NCBI GenBank assembly: GCA_016124655.1
Contig: WGNI01000001.1
Location: 496,001 to 560,000 of the forward strand
DNA length: 64,000 nucleotides
From: Alphaproteobacteria bacterium
GTDB taxonomy: Bacteria; Pseudomonadota; Alphaproteobacteria; Caulobacterales; Aquidulcibacteraceae
Direction: 5' to 3'
A program made the translations under genes and the position numbers. Positions 27,145-36,352 of the stretch are shown in pieces. Numbering within the stretch: position 1 is the first letter of the stretch; each line of letters begins with the position of its first letter. Under the pieces are notes generated by a model, which was not told the origin of the DNA, made no database searches, and saw only the letters and a list, made by a program, of their open reading frames with translations.

Positions 27145-28512
27145 ATGGCCAAGACCGACACGATCTTCGTTTGCCAAAGCTGCGGCGCGATTAGCGCCAA
27201 GTGGGCGGGCAAGTGCGAAGGCTGCGGGGCGTGGAACACGATGGCGGAGGAGACCGCCCGGCCCGTGGTTCCCGGCGCCCTGAGCACGCCATCGGGACGC
27301 AAGGGCAAGGGCATTGCCTTCGCCGACCTGTCGGGGTTCTCCGATCCGCCGGCGCGTCTCTCGACACGCATCAGCGAACTCGACCGCGTGCTCGGCGGCG
27401 GGCTGGTGCCTGCATCTGCGGTGCTGGTGGGCGGCGATCCAGGCGTCGGCAAATCGACGCTCCTGCTTCAGGCCGCGGCGGAATTGGCCCAATCGGGCGC
27501 GGCGGTCGCCTATGTCACCGGCGAAGAGGCGGAAGCGCAGGTGCAGGATCGCGCGCGGCGGCTTGGCGCACGGGACGCGCCGGTGAAGCTCGCGGCTGAA
27601 ACGGACCTGCGCAAAATTCTCGACGGCCTGCGGGCGCTGAAGCCCGACGTCGTCGTGGTCGATTCGATCCAGACGATGTGGGCCGACGGCGTCGACGCCG
27701 CGCCCGGCACGGTCACGCAAGTGCGCGCGTGCGCGCATGAATTGGTGCGGTTCGCCAAGAAATCCGGCGCGGCGATCCTTCTCGTTGGCCACGTCACCAA
27801 GGACGGCCAGATCGCGGGGCCTCGCGTGGTGGAGCATCTGGTCGACGCGGTGATCTATTTCGAAGGCGAGCGCGGCCTGCCCTTCCGCATCCTGCGCGCG
27901 GTGAAAAACCGGTTCGGCCCGACCGACGAGATTGGCGTGTTCGAAATGGGCGAGCGCGGACTTTTGGAGACGCCCAATCCATCCGCCCTCTTCCTGGGCG
28001 TCAGCGGCCGGCGCGCCAGCGGGGCCGCGGTGTTTGCCGGCGTGGAAGGCTCGCGGCCGGTGCTGGTGGAAATCCAGGCGCTGGCGGCGCCGGCCGCCTA
28101 CGGCACGCCGCGCCGGGCGGTCGTGGGCTGGGACAGCGCGCGGCTGGCGATGATCCTTGCTGTACTGGACACGCGCTGCGGCCTTGGATTTGGCGGCCGG
28201 GACGTCTACCTGAGCGTCGCCGGGGGCTTGCGCATCAGCGAGCCGGCGGCGGACCTGGCGGTCGCGGCGGCGCTGATTTCGGCCCTTGCCGATGCTCCGC
28301 TTCCGGAGGACAGCGTGGCGTTCGGAGAACTGGCGCTGTCGGGCGATGTGCGGCCGGCGAGCCGAACCGAGTTGCGGCTGAAGGAAGCGGCAAAGCTTGG
28401 GTTCAAGTCCGCGTTTGCGCCGGCGGGCGCGGAAGGGGATAAGGTCGCCGTGCGGGCGATCGCGCGAATCGGCGATCTGGCGGCGGTTTTGGGGGCCGGC
28501 GCCGCGCATTAG
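27145..28512 (+). CDS. radA: DNA repair protein RadA
   Basis: The 455-residue protein has an N-terminal C4 zinc finger (Cys10, 13, 24, 27), a RecA-like ATPase with Walker A GGDPGVGKST, the RadA-specific KNRFG motif (VKNRFGPTDE), and a C-terminal Lon-like domain. RadA extends heteroduplex DNA by branch migration in recombination. It sits directly before cvpA-purF. A 69-base gap separates it from the GFA gene. Confidence 0.97.
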   Translation: MAKTDTIFVCQSCGAISAKWAGKCEGCGAWNTMAEETARPVVPGALSTPSGRKGKGIAFADLSGFSDPPARLSTRISELDRVLGGGLVPASAVLVGGDPGVGKSTLLLQAAAELAQSGAAVAYVTGEEAEAQVQDRARRLGARDAPVKLAAETDLRKILDGLRALKPDVVVVDSIQTMWADGVDAAPGTVTQVRACAHELVRFAKKSGAAILLVGHVTKDGQIAGPRVVEHLVDAVIYFEGERGLPFRILRAVKNRFGPTDEIGVFEMGERGLLETPNPSALFLGVSGRRASGAAVFAGVEGSRPVLVEIQALAAPAAYGTPRRAVVGWDSARLAMILAVLDTRCGLGFGGRDVYLSVAGGLRISEPAADLAVAAALISALADAPLPEDSVAFGELALSGDVRPASRTELRLKEAAKLGFKSAFAPAGAEGDKVAVRAIARIGDLAAVLGAGAAH

Positions 28513-28527
28513 CGGGTGGAGTTGACC

Positions 28528-29109
28528 ATGGAAGCGTTGGGCCTGACTTGGTTCGATCTGGTCGCGGTCGCCATCGTCGCGTTTTCTGGGATCATGGCGT
28601 TCGCGCGCGGGCTGATCCGCGAAGTGTTCTCCATCGTCGCCTTCATCGGTGCGCTGGCGGGCGCATACTTTGGCGCGCAGCATGGCCGGCCGCTGGTGCA
28701 AAGCGTGACCGGGCTCGATCCGATCCTGTCGCTTTTGGCGTCGGGCCTGCTGATCTTCCTGATCGTGTTCATCGTGGTGACGATCCTGACGAGCGTGATC
28801 GCCAAGCAGGCGCATGAATCCACCGAGATCGGGTCGTTCGACCGCGCCGCGGGCCTTGCATTTGGCATCTTACGCGGCGTGCTGGTTGTGTCGCTGGGCG
28901 TGCTGCTGCTGCGGCAGACGACCGACGATGCGCGCATCGCGCCGCATGCGTCGATTCCGGAATCGATCAGCGAAGCGCGGCTCTATCCCGTGTTTGAATC
29001 CGTCGCGGTGACGCTGGAAGGCTTCATCCCGCAAGCGCGCGAGCGCGTGCGCGAATCCATCGATCAACGCACCACCGCCGATCCGCCCGCGGCGCCCAAC
29101 GAAAGTTAG
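28528..29109 (+). CDS. cvpA: CvpA family membrane protein
   Basis: About 193 residues with four hydrophobic segments in the first two-thirds and a hydrophilic C-terminus. FDLVAVAIVAFSGIMAFARGLIREV is the characteristic N-terminus. The ATG at 28528 has GGAG about 6 bases upstream; an alternative GTG lies at 28516. The position directly before purF, and 15 bases after radA, is the widespread cvpA-purF arrangement. The exact role is not settled; links to envelope integrity are known in enterobacteria. Confidence 0.93.
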   Translation: MEALGLTWFDLVAVAIVAFSGIMAFARGLIREVFSIVAFIGALAGAYFGAQHGRPLVQSVTGLDPILSLLASGLLIFLIVFIVVTILTSVIAKQAHESTEIGSFDRAAGLAFGILRGVLVVSLGVLLLRQTTDDARIAPHASIPESISEARLYPVFESVAVTLEGFIPQARERVRESIDQRTTADPPAAPNES

Positions 29110-29113
29110 ACCC

Positions 29114-30604
29114 ATGGATCCGCACGCCCCGATGGATGACGATTTCAACGACAAGCCTCGGGAAAAGTGCGGCGTCTTCGGCGTGATGGGCGCAGAGGAT
29201 GCGTCGGTTCTGGTCGCGCTGGGTCTGCATGCGCTGCAGCATCGCGGCCAGGAAAGCTGCGGCGTCGCAAGCTATGACGGCGCGCGCTTCTATACCGAAC
29301 GGCATCTCGGCCTCGTCGGCGATCACCTGACCGACGATGACCTGCCCGACCGGCTTCCCGGCGCGGCGGCGATCGGGCACACGCGGTACGCCACGCAGGG
29401 CGAAACCATCCTGCGCAATGTGCAGCCGCTGTTCGCCGATACATCCGGCGGCGGTTTCGCCATCGGCCATAATGGGCAGCTCACCAATGCGCGCGCGCTG
29501 CGCGACGAGTTGGTGGAGAAGGGCGCGATCTTTCAATCCACGTCCGACACCGAATGCATCCTTCAATTGCTCGCACGCTCGCGCAAAGACGGCATCGTGG
29601 AGCGCTTCGTCGATGCGCTGCGCCAGGTGGACGGCGCGTACGCGCTGGTGTGTCTGGCCAACGACATGCTGATCGGCGCGCGCGATCCCCACGGCATCCG
29701 CCCGCTCATCATCGGCGAGTTGAACGGCGCGCTGATCCTGACTTCGGAAACCTGCGCGCTCGACATTATCGGCGCGAAGTTCGTGCGTTCGGTGGAGAAC
29801 GGCGAGGTCGTCGTGATCACGATGGGGCCGGACAAGCGCGCGCATCTGCACAGCCGGCGGCCGTTTCCGCGCAAGGCGCCGCGGCCTTGCCTGTTTGAGC
29901 TCGTCTATTTCGCGCGGCCGGATTCGATCGTGGACGGACGCAGCGTCTATGACGTGCGCAAGCGCATGGGCCTGCGTTTGGCGAAGGAAACCAAGGTTGA
30001 CGCCGATGTCGTCGTGCCGGTGCCCGATAGCGGCGTGCCCGCCGCACTCGGCTTTTCCCAAGCCAGCGGCGTGCCGTTCGAGATGGGCATCATCCGCAAC
30101 CATTATGTCGGGCGCACTTTCATCGAGCCGAAGCAGGAAATCCGCGCGTTCGGCGTGCGGCTGAAGCATTCCGCCAATCGCGCGGTGATCGAAGGCAAGC
30201 GCGTGGTGCTGGTGGACGATTCCATCGTGCGCGGCACCACCTCTTCCAAGATCGTGCAAATGATCCGCGACGCGGGCGCGGCGGAAGTGCATTTCCGCTC
30301 AGCGAGCCCGCCGATCAAGTTTCCGGATTTTTACGGCATCGACATGCCGTCGAAGAACAAGCTGATGGCGGCGAACCTTTCGTTGGAGGAAATGCGCGAC
30401 AGCCTCGGCGCGGATTCGCTCGGCTTTCTCTCCGTGGAAGGGCTTTATTGGGCGATGGGGGAAAAGAAGCGCAACGCCGCGCGGCCGCAATTCACCGATC
30501 ACGTCTTCACCGGCGAATATCCCACCACGCTGGTCGATCATGAAGCGTCGCGGTCGGACAAGGACCTGCAGCTCTCCTTCCTTATGGAGCCGCCGGCGCG
30601 ATGA
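29114..30604 (+). CDS. purF: Amidophosphoribosyltransferase
   Basis: The 496-residue enzyme has an N-terminal glutamine amidotransferase domain whose nucleophile is Cys19 (EKCGVFG), implying removal of an 18-residue propeptide as in the B. subtilis-type enzyme. The phosphoribosyltransferase domain shows the PRPP motif VLVDDSIVRGTT. It catalyses the first committed step of purine synthesis. Its TGA overlaps the start of the SDR gene. Confidence 0.97.
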   Translation: MDPHAPMDDDFNDKPREKCGVFGVMGAEDASVLVALGLHALQHRGQESCGVASYDGARFYTERHLGLVGDHLTDDDLPDRLPGAAAIGHTRYATQGETILRNVQPLFADTSGGGFAIGHNGQLTNARALRDELVEKGAIFQSTSDTECILQLLARSRKDGIVERFVDALRQVDGAYALVCLANDMLIGARDPHGIRPLIIGELNGALILTSETCALDIIGAKFVRSVENGEVVVITMGPDKRAHLHSRRPFPRKAPRPCLFELVYFARPDSIVDGRSVYDVRKRMGLRLAKETKVDADVVVPVPDSGVPAALGFSQASGVPFEMGIIRNHYVGRTFIEPKQEIRAFGVRLKHSANRAVIEGKRVVLVDDSIVRGTTSSKIVQMIRDAGAAEVHFRSASPPIKFPDFYGIDMPSKNKLMAANLSLEEMRDSLGADSLGFLSVEGLYWAMGEKKRNAARPQFTDHVFTGEYPTTLVDHEASRSDKDLQLSFLMEPPAR

Positions 30605-31305
30605 GCGCTGCGCAACGACTTGTGCTCGTCACCGGCGCCTCACGCGGCATCGGGCGCGCGGCTGCGGTTGCGCTCGCGCGCGACGGCGCACACGTGATTT
30701 GCACGGCGCGGGCGCAAAGAGCTCTTGAATCGCTTGACGACGAGATCAAGGCGGCAGGCGGCGCGGCCACGCTTGTTCCGCTTGATTTGAAAGATCTCGA
30801 CGGCATCGATCGGCTGGGCGGCGCGCTCTATGAGCGCTTTGGCAAGCTCGATGGGCTCCTGGCGTGTGCGGGCGTGCTCGGTCCGCTGACGCCGAGCTTT
30901 CAGGCCGCGCCCCGCGTGATGGACGAAGTCATCGGCGTCAATCTGATCGCCAATCAGCGCCTCATTCGCGCGATGCATCCGCTGTTGCGGCTGAGCGATG
31001 CGGGACGCGTGGCGTTTGTGTCCTCCAGCGTCGCGCGCGCGCCACGCGCCTATTGGGGCATTTACGCGGCCTCGAAGGCGGGGCTGGAAGCGCTGGCGCT
31101 CGCCTATGCGGCGGAAGTCGCCATCACGCCGATCAAGGTCAATCTGTTCAATCCCGGCGCGACGCGCACGGCGATGCGCGCGAAGGCCTATCCCGGCGAA
31201 GACCCGATGAGCCTGCCGGCGCCGGAAGATGTGGTTTCGCCGCTCGTTGACTTGTTGCGCGCGGAAGAAACACGGCACGGGGAATTGGTGCAGTTTCGCG
31301 GTTAG
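30601..31305 (+). CDS. Short-chain dehydrogenase/reductase
   Basis: The 234-residue SDR has TGASRGIG near residue 11, the ACAG element of the NAG motif, and a YAASKAG catalytic Tyr/Lys with Ser about 13 residues before it. The ATG overlaps the purF stop, so it is translated with purine synthesis although no metabolic link is evident. An SDR in this position after purF is seen in related alphaproteobacteria. Substrate unknown. Confidence 0.9.
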   Translation: MSAAQRLVLVTGASRGIGRAAAVALARDGAHVICTARAQRALESLDDEIKAAGGAATLVPLDLKDLDGIDRLGGALYERFGKLDGLLACAGVLGPLTPSFQAAPRVMDEVIGVNLIANQRLIRAMHPLLRLSDAGRVAFVSSSVARAPRAYWGIYAASKAGLEALALAYAAEVAITPIKVNLFNPGATRTAMRAKAYPGEDPMSLPAPEDVVSPLVDLLRAEETRHGELVQFRG

Positions 31306-31310
31306 CCGCC

Positions 31311-31419
31311 TGTCATCCCGGACGTCGAGCAAAGCGAGACGATCCGGGATCTCGTGCCGATTGCGCCGCGTCTTGCACGAGGTCCCGGCGCTCGCGCTTC
31401 GCGCTCGGCCGGGATGACA
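31311..31419. repeat. Large nested inverted repeat at a convergent junction
   Basis: TGTCATCCCGG (31311-31321) and CCGGGATGACA (31409-31419) are perfect 11-base arms bounding a 109-base element; inner arms GGGATCTCGTGC and GCACGAGGTCCC pair with one mismatch. It fills nearly the whole gap between the convergent SDR and GNAT genes. TCATCCCGG-type elements are dispersed intergenic repeats in many alphaproteobacteria. It may end transcription from both sides, but there is no T-run. Confidence 0.7.
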
Positions 31420-31423
31420 CGCT

Positions 31424-31738
31424 TCAATCCTCAAGGCCGAGCGCGCGCCGATACTGGGGATGCACGATGTCATGCCATTCGGCGTGCTTGGCGATGTAGG
31501 CGGCGAAGAACGGGCAGACCGGCATTACCACCTTGCCCTCCGCGCGCGCCCAGCTCAACGCGGTGCGCACCAGCAGCGAGCCGACGCCCTTGCCTTCGAA
31601 GGCGGGCGGCACTTCCGTGTGGGGAAACAGGATTCCGTTGGAGAGCACGCGGAATTCCGCGAAGGCGATGTCGTCGCCCAGGCGCACTTCGAAGCGGCCG
31701 GCGGCGTCATTGCGCACGACTTCAAGCGCGTCGCTCAT
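31424..31738 (-). CDS. GNAT/YjdJ-type N-acetyltransferase
   Basis: This 104-residue protein has the short GNAT core: FPHTEVPPAFEGKGVGSLLV supplies the acetyl-CoA-binding Q/RxxGxG/A-like loop (EGKGVG), followed by MPVCPFFAAYIAKH. It matches the small COG2388-like acetyltransferases. It starts 1 base before the der stop region, so it is probably in the der transcript. The acceptor is unknown. Confidence 0.87.
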   Translation of the reverse strand: MSDALEVVRNDAAGRFEVRLGDDIAFAEFRVLSNGILFPHTEVPPAFEGKGVGSLLVRTALSWARAEGKVVMPVCPFFAAYIAKHAEWHDIVHPQYRRALGLED

Positions 31739-31739
31739 C

Positions 31740-33089
31740 TTACTCCTCCTCGGCGAAGGGATTGCGGTTGGCGCGCACGATCAGGCGCACCGGCACGGTC
31801 TGCATCGAAAACGCATCCTTCAGGCCATTGACCAGATAGCGCTTATAGCTTTCCGGCAGGGCTTCGGCGCGGGAGCACATCATGACGAAGGTCGGCGGGC
31901 GCGCCTTGGTTTGCGCGATGTAGCGCGGCTTGATGCGCTTGCCGCGCACGGCGGGCGGGGGATGGCGTTCAATCGTGTGCTGAAGCCAACGATTGAGATC
32001 GGATGTTTTCACCCGCGCGTTCCAATCGTCATGGGCTTCGCACACCGCGCGCATCAGCGCGTCGAGGCCGACGCCGGCGATGGCGGATGTCGCTGCGATC
32101 GGCGCGCCGCGCGCCTGCGGCAGCGCCTCGGCGAGATCGGCCTTGAATTCCTTCAGATAGGCGGGTCCGTCGGCGATCTGATCCCATTTCGCCAAGGCCA
32201 GAACGAGCGCGCGGCCTTCGCGCACCACGAGATCGGCGATGGCGAGGTCCTGGCGCTCCAGCGCTTCGCGCGCATCCATCACGAGCACGCAGACTTCGGC
32301 AAACCGGATCGCGTGGATGGTTTCAGATACGCTTAAATGTTCAAGCTTGTTCTGGATGCGCGCCTTTCTGCGCATGCCGGCGGTATCGACCAGCCGGAAC
32401 GCGCGGCCGCCCCAGCTCCAATCGACGCTTATGGCGTCGCGGGTGATGCCGGCTTCGGGACCGGTCAGGAGCCGGTCTTCGCCGATCAGCGCGTTGATCA
32501 ACGTGGATTTGCCGGCATTCGGGCGCCCGATCACGGCAAGGCGGATCGGCTTGGCGGAAACTTCTTCTGCGTCTTCGTCCAACGTGGTCGCGATGCCGGA
32601 TTGCGCCGCATCGATCGCCGCGTGCAGATCGCCCAAGCCCTCGCCGTGCTCGGCGGAGAGCGCGACAGGCTCGCCGAAGCCCAGCGCATAGGCTTCGTAG
32701 ATGCCGGCATCCGCGCTTTGGCCTTCGGCCTTGTTGGCGATGAGCACGACGGGCTTATCCGCACGGCGCAGGAGCTCGGCGAAGCGGTCATCGAGCGGGG
32801 TGACGCCCACGCGCGCGTCCACGACAAACGCGATCACGTCGGCGTCGGCGATGGCGGCTTCGGTTTGCGCGCGCATGCGCGCTTCCAGCGATTCATCGCT
32901 GACGTCTTCAAAACCCGCGGTGTCGATCAGGCGCAAATCGAGATCGCCAAGCCGGCCTTCGGCTTCGCGGCGATCGCGGGTGACGCCGGGCGCATCGTCG
33001 ACAATCGCCAGGCGCTTGCCGGCCAGGCGATTGAAGAGCGTGGATTTGCCGACATTGGGCCGGCCGACGATGGCAAGGGTTAGCGGCAT
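31740..33089 (-). CDS. der: Ribosome biogenesis GTPase Der (EngA)
   Basis: The 449-residue protein has two tandem GTPase domains with P-loops GRPNVGKS (about 9-16) and GRPNAGKS (about 188-195), plus the C-terminal KH-like domain ending near PVRLIVRAN. Der assists 50S subunit assembly. Both G3 motifs read DTAG. The first G4 is NKAE and the second is AKWD instead of the usual NKxD. The start at 33089 puts the first P-loop at the normal distance; the longer frame lacks family similarity. Confidence 0.95.
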   Translation of the reverse strand: MPLTLAIVGRPNVGKSTLFNRLAGKRLAIVDDAPGVTRDRREAEGRLGDLDLRLIDTAGFEDVSDESLEARMRAQTEAAIADADVIAFVVDARVGVTPLDDRFAELLRRADKPVVLIANKAEGQSADAGIYEAYALGFGEPVALSAEHGEGLGDLHAAIDAAQSGIATTLDEDAEEVSAKPIRLAVIGRPNAGKSTLINALIGEDRLLTGPEAGITRDAISVDWSWGGRAFRLVDTAGMRRKARIQNKLEHLSVSETIHAIRFAEVCVLVMDAREALERQDLAIADLVVREGRALVLALAKWDQIADGPAYLKEFKADLAEALPQARGAPIAATSAIAGVGLDALMRAVCEAHDDWNARVKTSDLNRWLQHTIERHPPPAVRGKRIKPRYIAQTKARPPTFVMMCSRAEALPESYKRYLVNGLKDAFSMQTVPVRLIVRANRNPFAEEE

Positions 33090-33197
33090 GGTCTCATCAG
33101 TGCGGCCGAGTCCGAAATGCACGGCGCGCCGGGGATCAAGCCGCAAAGGTGGTCAAGGCGGGCCCCGGATCAAGGCCCATGGCATCTGCCTGCGCGG

Positions 33198-34544
33198 TTA
33201 GCGCATGGCCACCAGTTTCGCCTCGTCGGTCAGGAAGAAGACGCGGCCGTCCGCCGCGACGGGCGGAATGAACACCGCGTCGCGGACATCGCTTTGGCCG
33301 ACGATCTCGCCGTTCAGCGGCGACACGGCGACGACGTCGCCAAGGGAATTGGCCAGAACCAGCCGGCCGCCCACCATGACGGGGCCGGTCCAGGCCACGC
33401 GGCCCTTACGATCTTCCTCATCCTGAAAGCGGGTGAGCTGGCGCACCCAATAGACGTTGCCGGTTTCGCGATTGAAGGCGGCGAGTTCGCTGTCGGAGCT
33501 GACCGCATAGAGCACTTCGCCGGCGATCCAGGGCGTTTGGGTCGACGCGAAGGGGCGCGACCAGATGCGCTGGCCGGAGCGCAGATCGATCGCGGCCAAA
33601 AGGCCGGAATGGCTGGCGGCGTAGACCACGCCCGCGTCCACCACGGGACGGCCGGCGATGTCATTGATGGCGGAGAGCGAGGTCAAACGGCCGGCGCGCG
33701 ACAGCGCATCGACCCACAAGCGCCGCCCATTCGACGTCAAAAGCGCAATCACTTCGCCGGAGGCGAACGGGGCGATCACGGTGTCGCCCGCGACAGCAGG
33801 ACTCGACGCGGAGAGGATGCGCGCGGGCTCGGCGATCGCCTGATGGGTCCACTGCACTTCGCCGGTGGCGGCGTCCATGGCGATCAGCTCGCTGTCATTG
33901 GTGACGGCGAAGACGCGGCCATTGGCGAAGGTGGGCGCGGCGTGGAACGGGGCGTTCGCGCGCGCGCGCCACAGCTCGGCGCCAGTCTGCGCATCGAGCG
34001 CAGCGGTGAAGCCATAGCCGGTGGTGACGTAGATGCGGCCGTCGCCGGCGGCGACGCCGCCGCCGAGCGCGCGGCGGTCACGGCCTTCATCGGGGCGCAT
34101 ACGCTCCGACCAGGCTTCGCGGCCGGACTGCAGATCGAGCGCATGCACGACGTGGCCTGCATCGATCAGATAGATTTTTCCGCCAGCGATCACGGGCGGC
34201 GCCGCAAGGCGTTCGCGCCGGCTGGAGCCTTCGCCGACCGAACGGGAATAATCCACGTCCAGCGCGAGTTCGCCCATCAGGTTGACCGGCGCGTTCTGCG
34301 CATTGCCGCCGGGCTGCGCCCATTCCGTGTTCGGCGCGGGCGCAGGAACAACGATGGTTTGCGCCTGCAATTGCGGATCGGGGGTCAGCGCCTGCTCGAA
34401 CGTGAGAATGGAGACGCGCCCGTCCTGCGGCGCGGTCTGCGTCGGCGCGTCTTCGCCGCCGAACGGGTTCAGCCTTCCCACCGTCGCGCAGGCGGACAGC
34501 GACGCGGCCGCAGCCGCGAGCACCACAGGACGCACAAACTTCAT
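33198..34544 (-). CDS. bamB: Outer-membrane assembly lipoprotein BamB
   Basis: The 448-residue protein starts with a lipoprotein signal (lipobox SLSAC, Cys19) followed by PQQ-like beta-propeller repeats such as DLQSGREAWSERM, DAQTGAELWRARAN and DAATGEVQWTHQ. BamB scaffolds the BAM complex in outer-membrane protein insertion. The ATG overlaps the stop of the upstream TPR-type gene by four bases. The gene order yfgM-like, bamB, der equals that of E. coli. Confidence 0.93.
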   Translation of the reverse strand: MKFVRPVVLAAAAASLSACATVGRLNPFGGEDAPTQTAPQDGRVSILTFEQALTPDPQLQAQTIVVPAPAPNTEWAQPGGNAQNAPVNLMGELALDVDYSRSVGEGSSRRERLAAPPVIAGGKIYLIDAGHVVHALDLQSGREAWSERMRPDEGRDRRALGGGVAAGDGRIYVTTGYGFTAALDAQTGAELWRARANAPFHAAPTFANGRVFAVTNDSELIAMDAATGEVQWTHQAIAEPARILSASSPAVAGDTVIAPFASGEVIALLTSNGRRLWVDALSRAGRLTSLSAINDIAGRPVVDAGVVYAASHSGLLAAIDLRSGQRIWSRPFASTQTPWIAGEVLYAVSSDSELAAFNRETGNVYWVRQLTRFQDEEDRKGRVAWTGPVMVGGRLVLANSLGDVVAVSPLNGEIVGQSDVRDAVFIPPVAADGRVFFLTDEAKLVAMR

Positions 34545-35272
34545 TCGCTCTCTCCCGCAGCGGGGGCCGGCGTTGCGCCCTCGTCTGGTTGTGGTTGCGC
34601 CGCAGCGTCCGGCGCGGCGGCTGCAGGCTCGGCCGGGCCAATCACCTGCAGCGCCAGACCCGCACGTTGACGCACGGATTCCGGCGCATTGAAGGCGTCG
34701 GCGATGCCCTGGAAGGTTTCGCGCGCCAGATCGCGCTCGCCGGCTTCCCAGGCCTCGATGCCGAGCAGCTCGCGCGCCAGGAAGGAGACCGCGCCGCCTT
34801 CGGCGATGATCGGCTCCACGCGCGCGCGCAGCGCTGAGAAATCCTGAGTCTCCGCAACCAGATAAGCCGCGCGCAGGCGTGCGGTGTCGCGCTGGATCGG
34901 ATCGGTGGCGGTGGATGCGGCGACGTCGAACGCCTGCAGCGCTTCGGTGAGATCGCCCTGGGCTTCAGCGAGCGCTGCGCGCTGCATGTGCGCCATGGCG
35001 CGAAACGCCGGCGGACCGGAGCCTGCGAGACGCTCAAGGGTTTGCGCGGCCTGTTCAGCGTCGCCCTCGCCAGCCAGGCGCACCGCTTCAGCAAGCGCGC
35101 CGGCGCGCTCCTGCGCCTGGCTGCGCTGCCAGTGCTGAAATCCAAGCCAACCGAGATAGCCCACCACCAGCACTGCGACGGCGGCCAGCACGGAGGGGCC
35201 GTAGCGTCGCGTCCACTCTGCGTAGCGGTCCTGGCGGACCTGCTCCTCGACTTCCTCAAAAACGTCGGTCAC
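34541..35272 (-). CDS. YfgM-like tetratricopeptide membrane protein
   Basis: The 243-residue protein has a short cytoplasmic N-terminus (EEVEEQVRQDRYAEW), one TM helix (about 27-48) and a periplasmic helical repeat region, ending in an Ala/Pro/Glu-rich tail. This is the layout of YfgM, a SecYEG-associated periplasmic chaperone partner. Coupling to bamB and then der supports the assignment. Confidence 0.88.
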   Translation of the reverse strand: MTDVFEEVEEQVRQDRYAEWTRRYGPSVLAAVAVLVVGYLGWLGFQHWQRSQAQERAGALAEAVRLAGEGDAEQAAQTLERLAGSGPPAFRAMAHMQRAALAEAQGDLTEALQAFDVAASTATDPIQRDTARLRAAYLVAETQDFSALRARVEPIIAEGGAVSFLARELLGIEAWEAGERDLARETFQGIADAFNAPESVRQRAGLALQVIGPAEPAAAAPDAAAQPQPDEGATPAPAAGESE

Positions 35273-35399
35273 GGGAGAGCTTCCTGGCGCGCCTGAGGCG
35301 CGGGCGCTTAGCGTTCAAGGCAAGCGGTCTAGCCGCGCGCGCGCAGTCCCGCAATGCGCGGCGATGCGCGATGTCAGCAGCGATTGGAGGCGGCTTCGC

Positions 35400-35783
35400 T
35401 TATTCCGAAACCGCGCGATAGGCGGCGACGCCGCCGGCGCCCAGACCGAGCACGATCAGCATCTGGGTGAGCATCATGCTGGAGACCGCTTCGCCGGCAT
35501 TGGCGTTGGCCAGCGCGCTTTGCAGCGTCACGACTTCCATGCCGAACTGCGCCATCAGCATCGGCCCAAGTTCGCGGATCAGCGCGATCACGCCATAGGC
35601 CGCAGCGCCGCCGGCGACCAGAAGCGCCGCAAGGCGGGCCCAAGCGCCCAACTGCGCGCCGCGCTCTTTCGCCGCCACACGATGGGCGACGGCCACGGAG
35701 AAGCCGTCGTCGACCGGGCCTTCCGCGGTCGCGAAGGTCCGGCGGAGCTCGGCGTCGAAATCGGTGAATGTCTGGTCCGTCAT
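35400..35783 (-). CDS. Small membrane protein coupled to the ECF sigma factor, possible anti-sigma factor
   Basis: The 127-residue protein has a soluble N-terminus (about 1-45) and two TM helices (about 46-68 and 105-122). Its ATG overlaps the sigma-factor stop by four bases. Position and topology suit a membrane anti-sigma factor, but no zinc-binding HxxxCxxC motif is present, and family similarity was not recognised. Function is inference from context. Confidence 0.7.
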   Translation of the reverse strand: MTDQTFTDFDAELRRTFATAEGPVDDGFSVAVAHRVAAKERGAQLGAWARLAALLVAGGAAAYGVIALIRELGPMLMAQFGMEVVTLQSALANANAGEAVSSMMLTQMLIVLGLGAGGVAAYRAVSE

Positions 35784-36343
35784 GGCGCGCTCGCTTCGGG
35801 GGCCAACAAGCGTCGAAGCTTATCGGTCCCTCTGTTAATATGTGACTTCACCGTCCCCAAGGGCAAGCCCGTGGTCTCGACAATCTCTGCATGCGACATG
35901 CCTTCGGCATGGTTCAAGGTGACGCACAAACGCTCGCCGTCGGACAAGAGTTTCAGCGCCCGCTCCAGATCGATGCGTGCGCCGGCCTGAGAATCCGGCA
36001 GGGATTGTTCATCGGCCAGGGGAATGGCGTCATCCAGGGTCTCGTGGATGCCCCGCGATTTGCGCTTGGCCATCAGGAACGTCGTCACGGCGATTCTCCG
36101 AAACCAGCCCGGAAAGGCGGCGGGTTTCTCCAAGTCCCGCAATCTTTGCCAAGCCTTCATGAACGCCTCCTGAGCCAGGTCGTCAGCTTCTGCATGGTTG
36201 ACGCACATGCGCCGCAGCAGAGCCCTGGCCCAGCCTTGCCGTCGCTTCACCAGCTCGGCGAAAGCCCTCTGATCGCGCGCCTGGGAGGCGATGATCAGAG
36301 CGGCTTCCGTCGCTGTGGCCAGATCGACGAGCCCCCGCGCCAT
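35780..36343 (-). CDS. ECF-type RNA polymerase sigma factor
   Basis: The 187-residue protein has region 2 (AFAELVKRRQGWARALLRRM... ADDLAQEAFMKAWQRL) and region 4 with an HTH (GMSHAEIVETTGLPLGTVKSHINRG). This is the compact sigma-70-like ECF layout. It lies between two genes for small membrane proteins on the same strand, starting 9 bases after the upstream one. The regulon is unknown. Confidence 0.93.
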   Translation of the reverse strand: MARGLVDLATATEAALIIASQARDQRAFAELVKRRQGWARALLRRMCVNHAEADDLAQEAFMKAWQRLRDLEKPAAFPGWFRRIAVTTFLMAKRKSRGIHETLDDAIPLADEQSLPDSQAGARIDLERALKLLSDGERLCVTLNHAEGMSHAEIVETTGLPLGTVKSHINRGTDKLRRLLAPEASAP

Positions 36344-36352
36344 GACGCGTGA

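Noticed and set aside
26692-28815. Minus-strand open frame of 707 codons
   Set aside because: It runs antisense across the GFA, radA and cvpA genes; an effect of high GC.
33117-34670. Plus-strand open frame of 517 codons
   Set aside because: It is antisense to bamB, which has a lipobox and propeller repeats.
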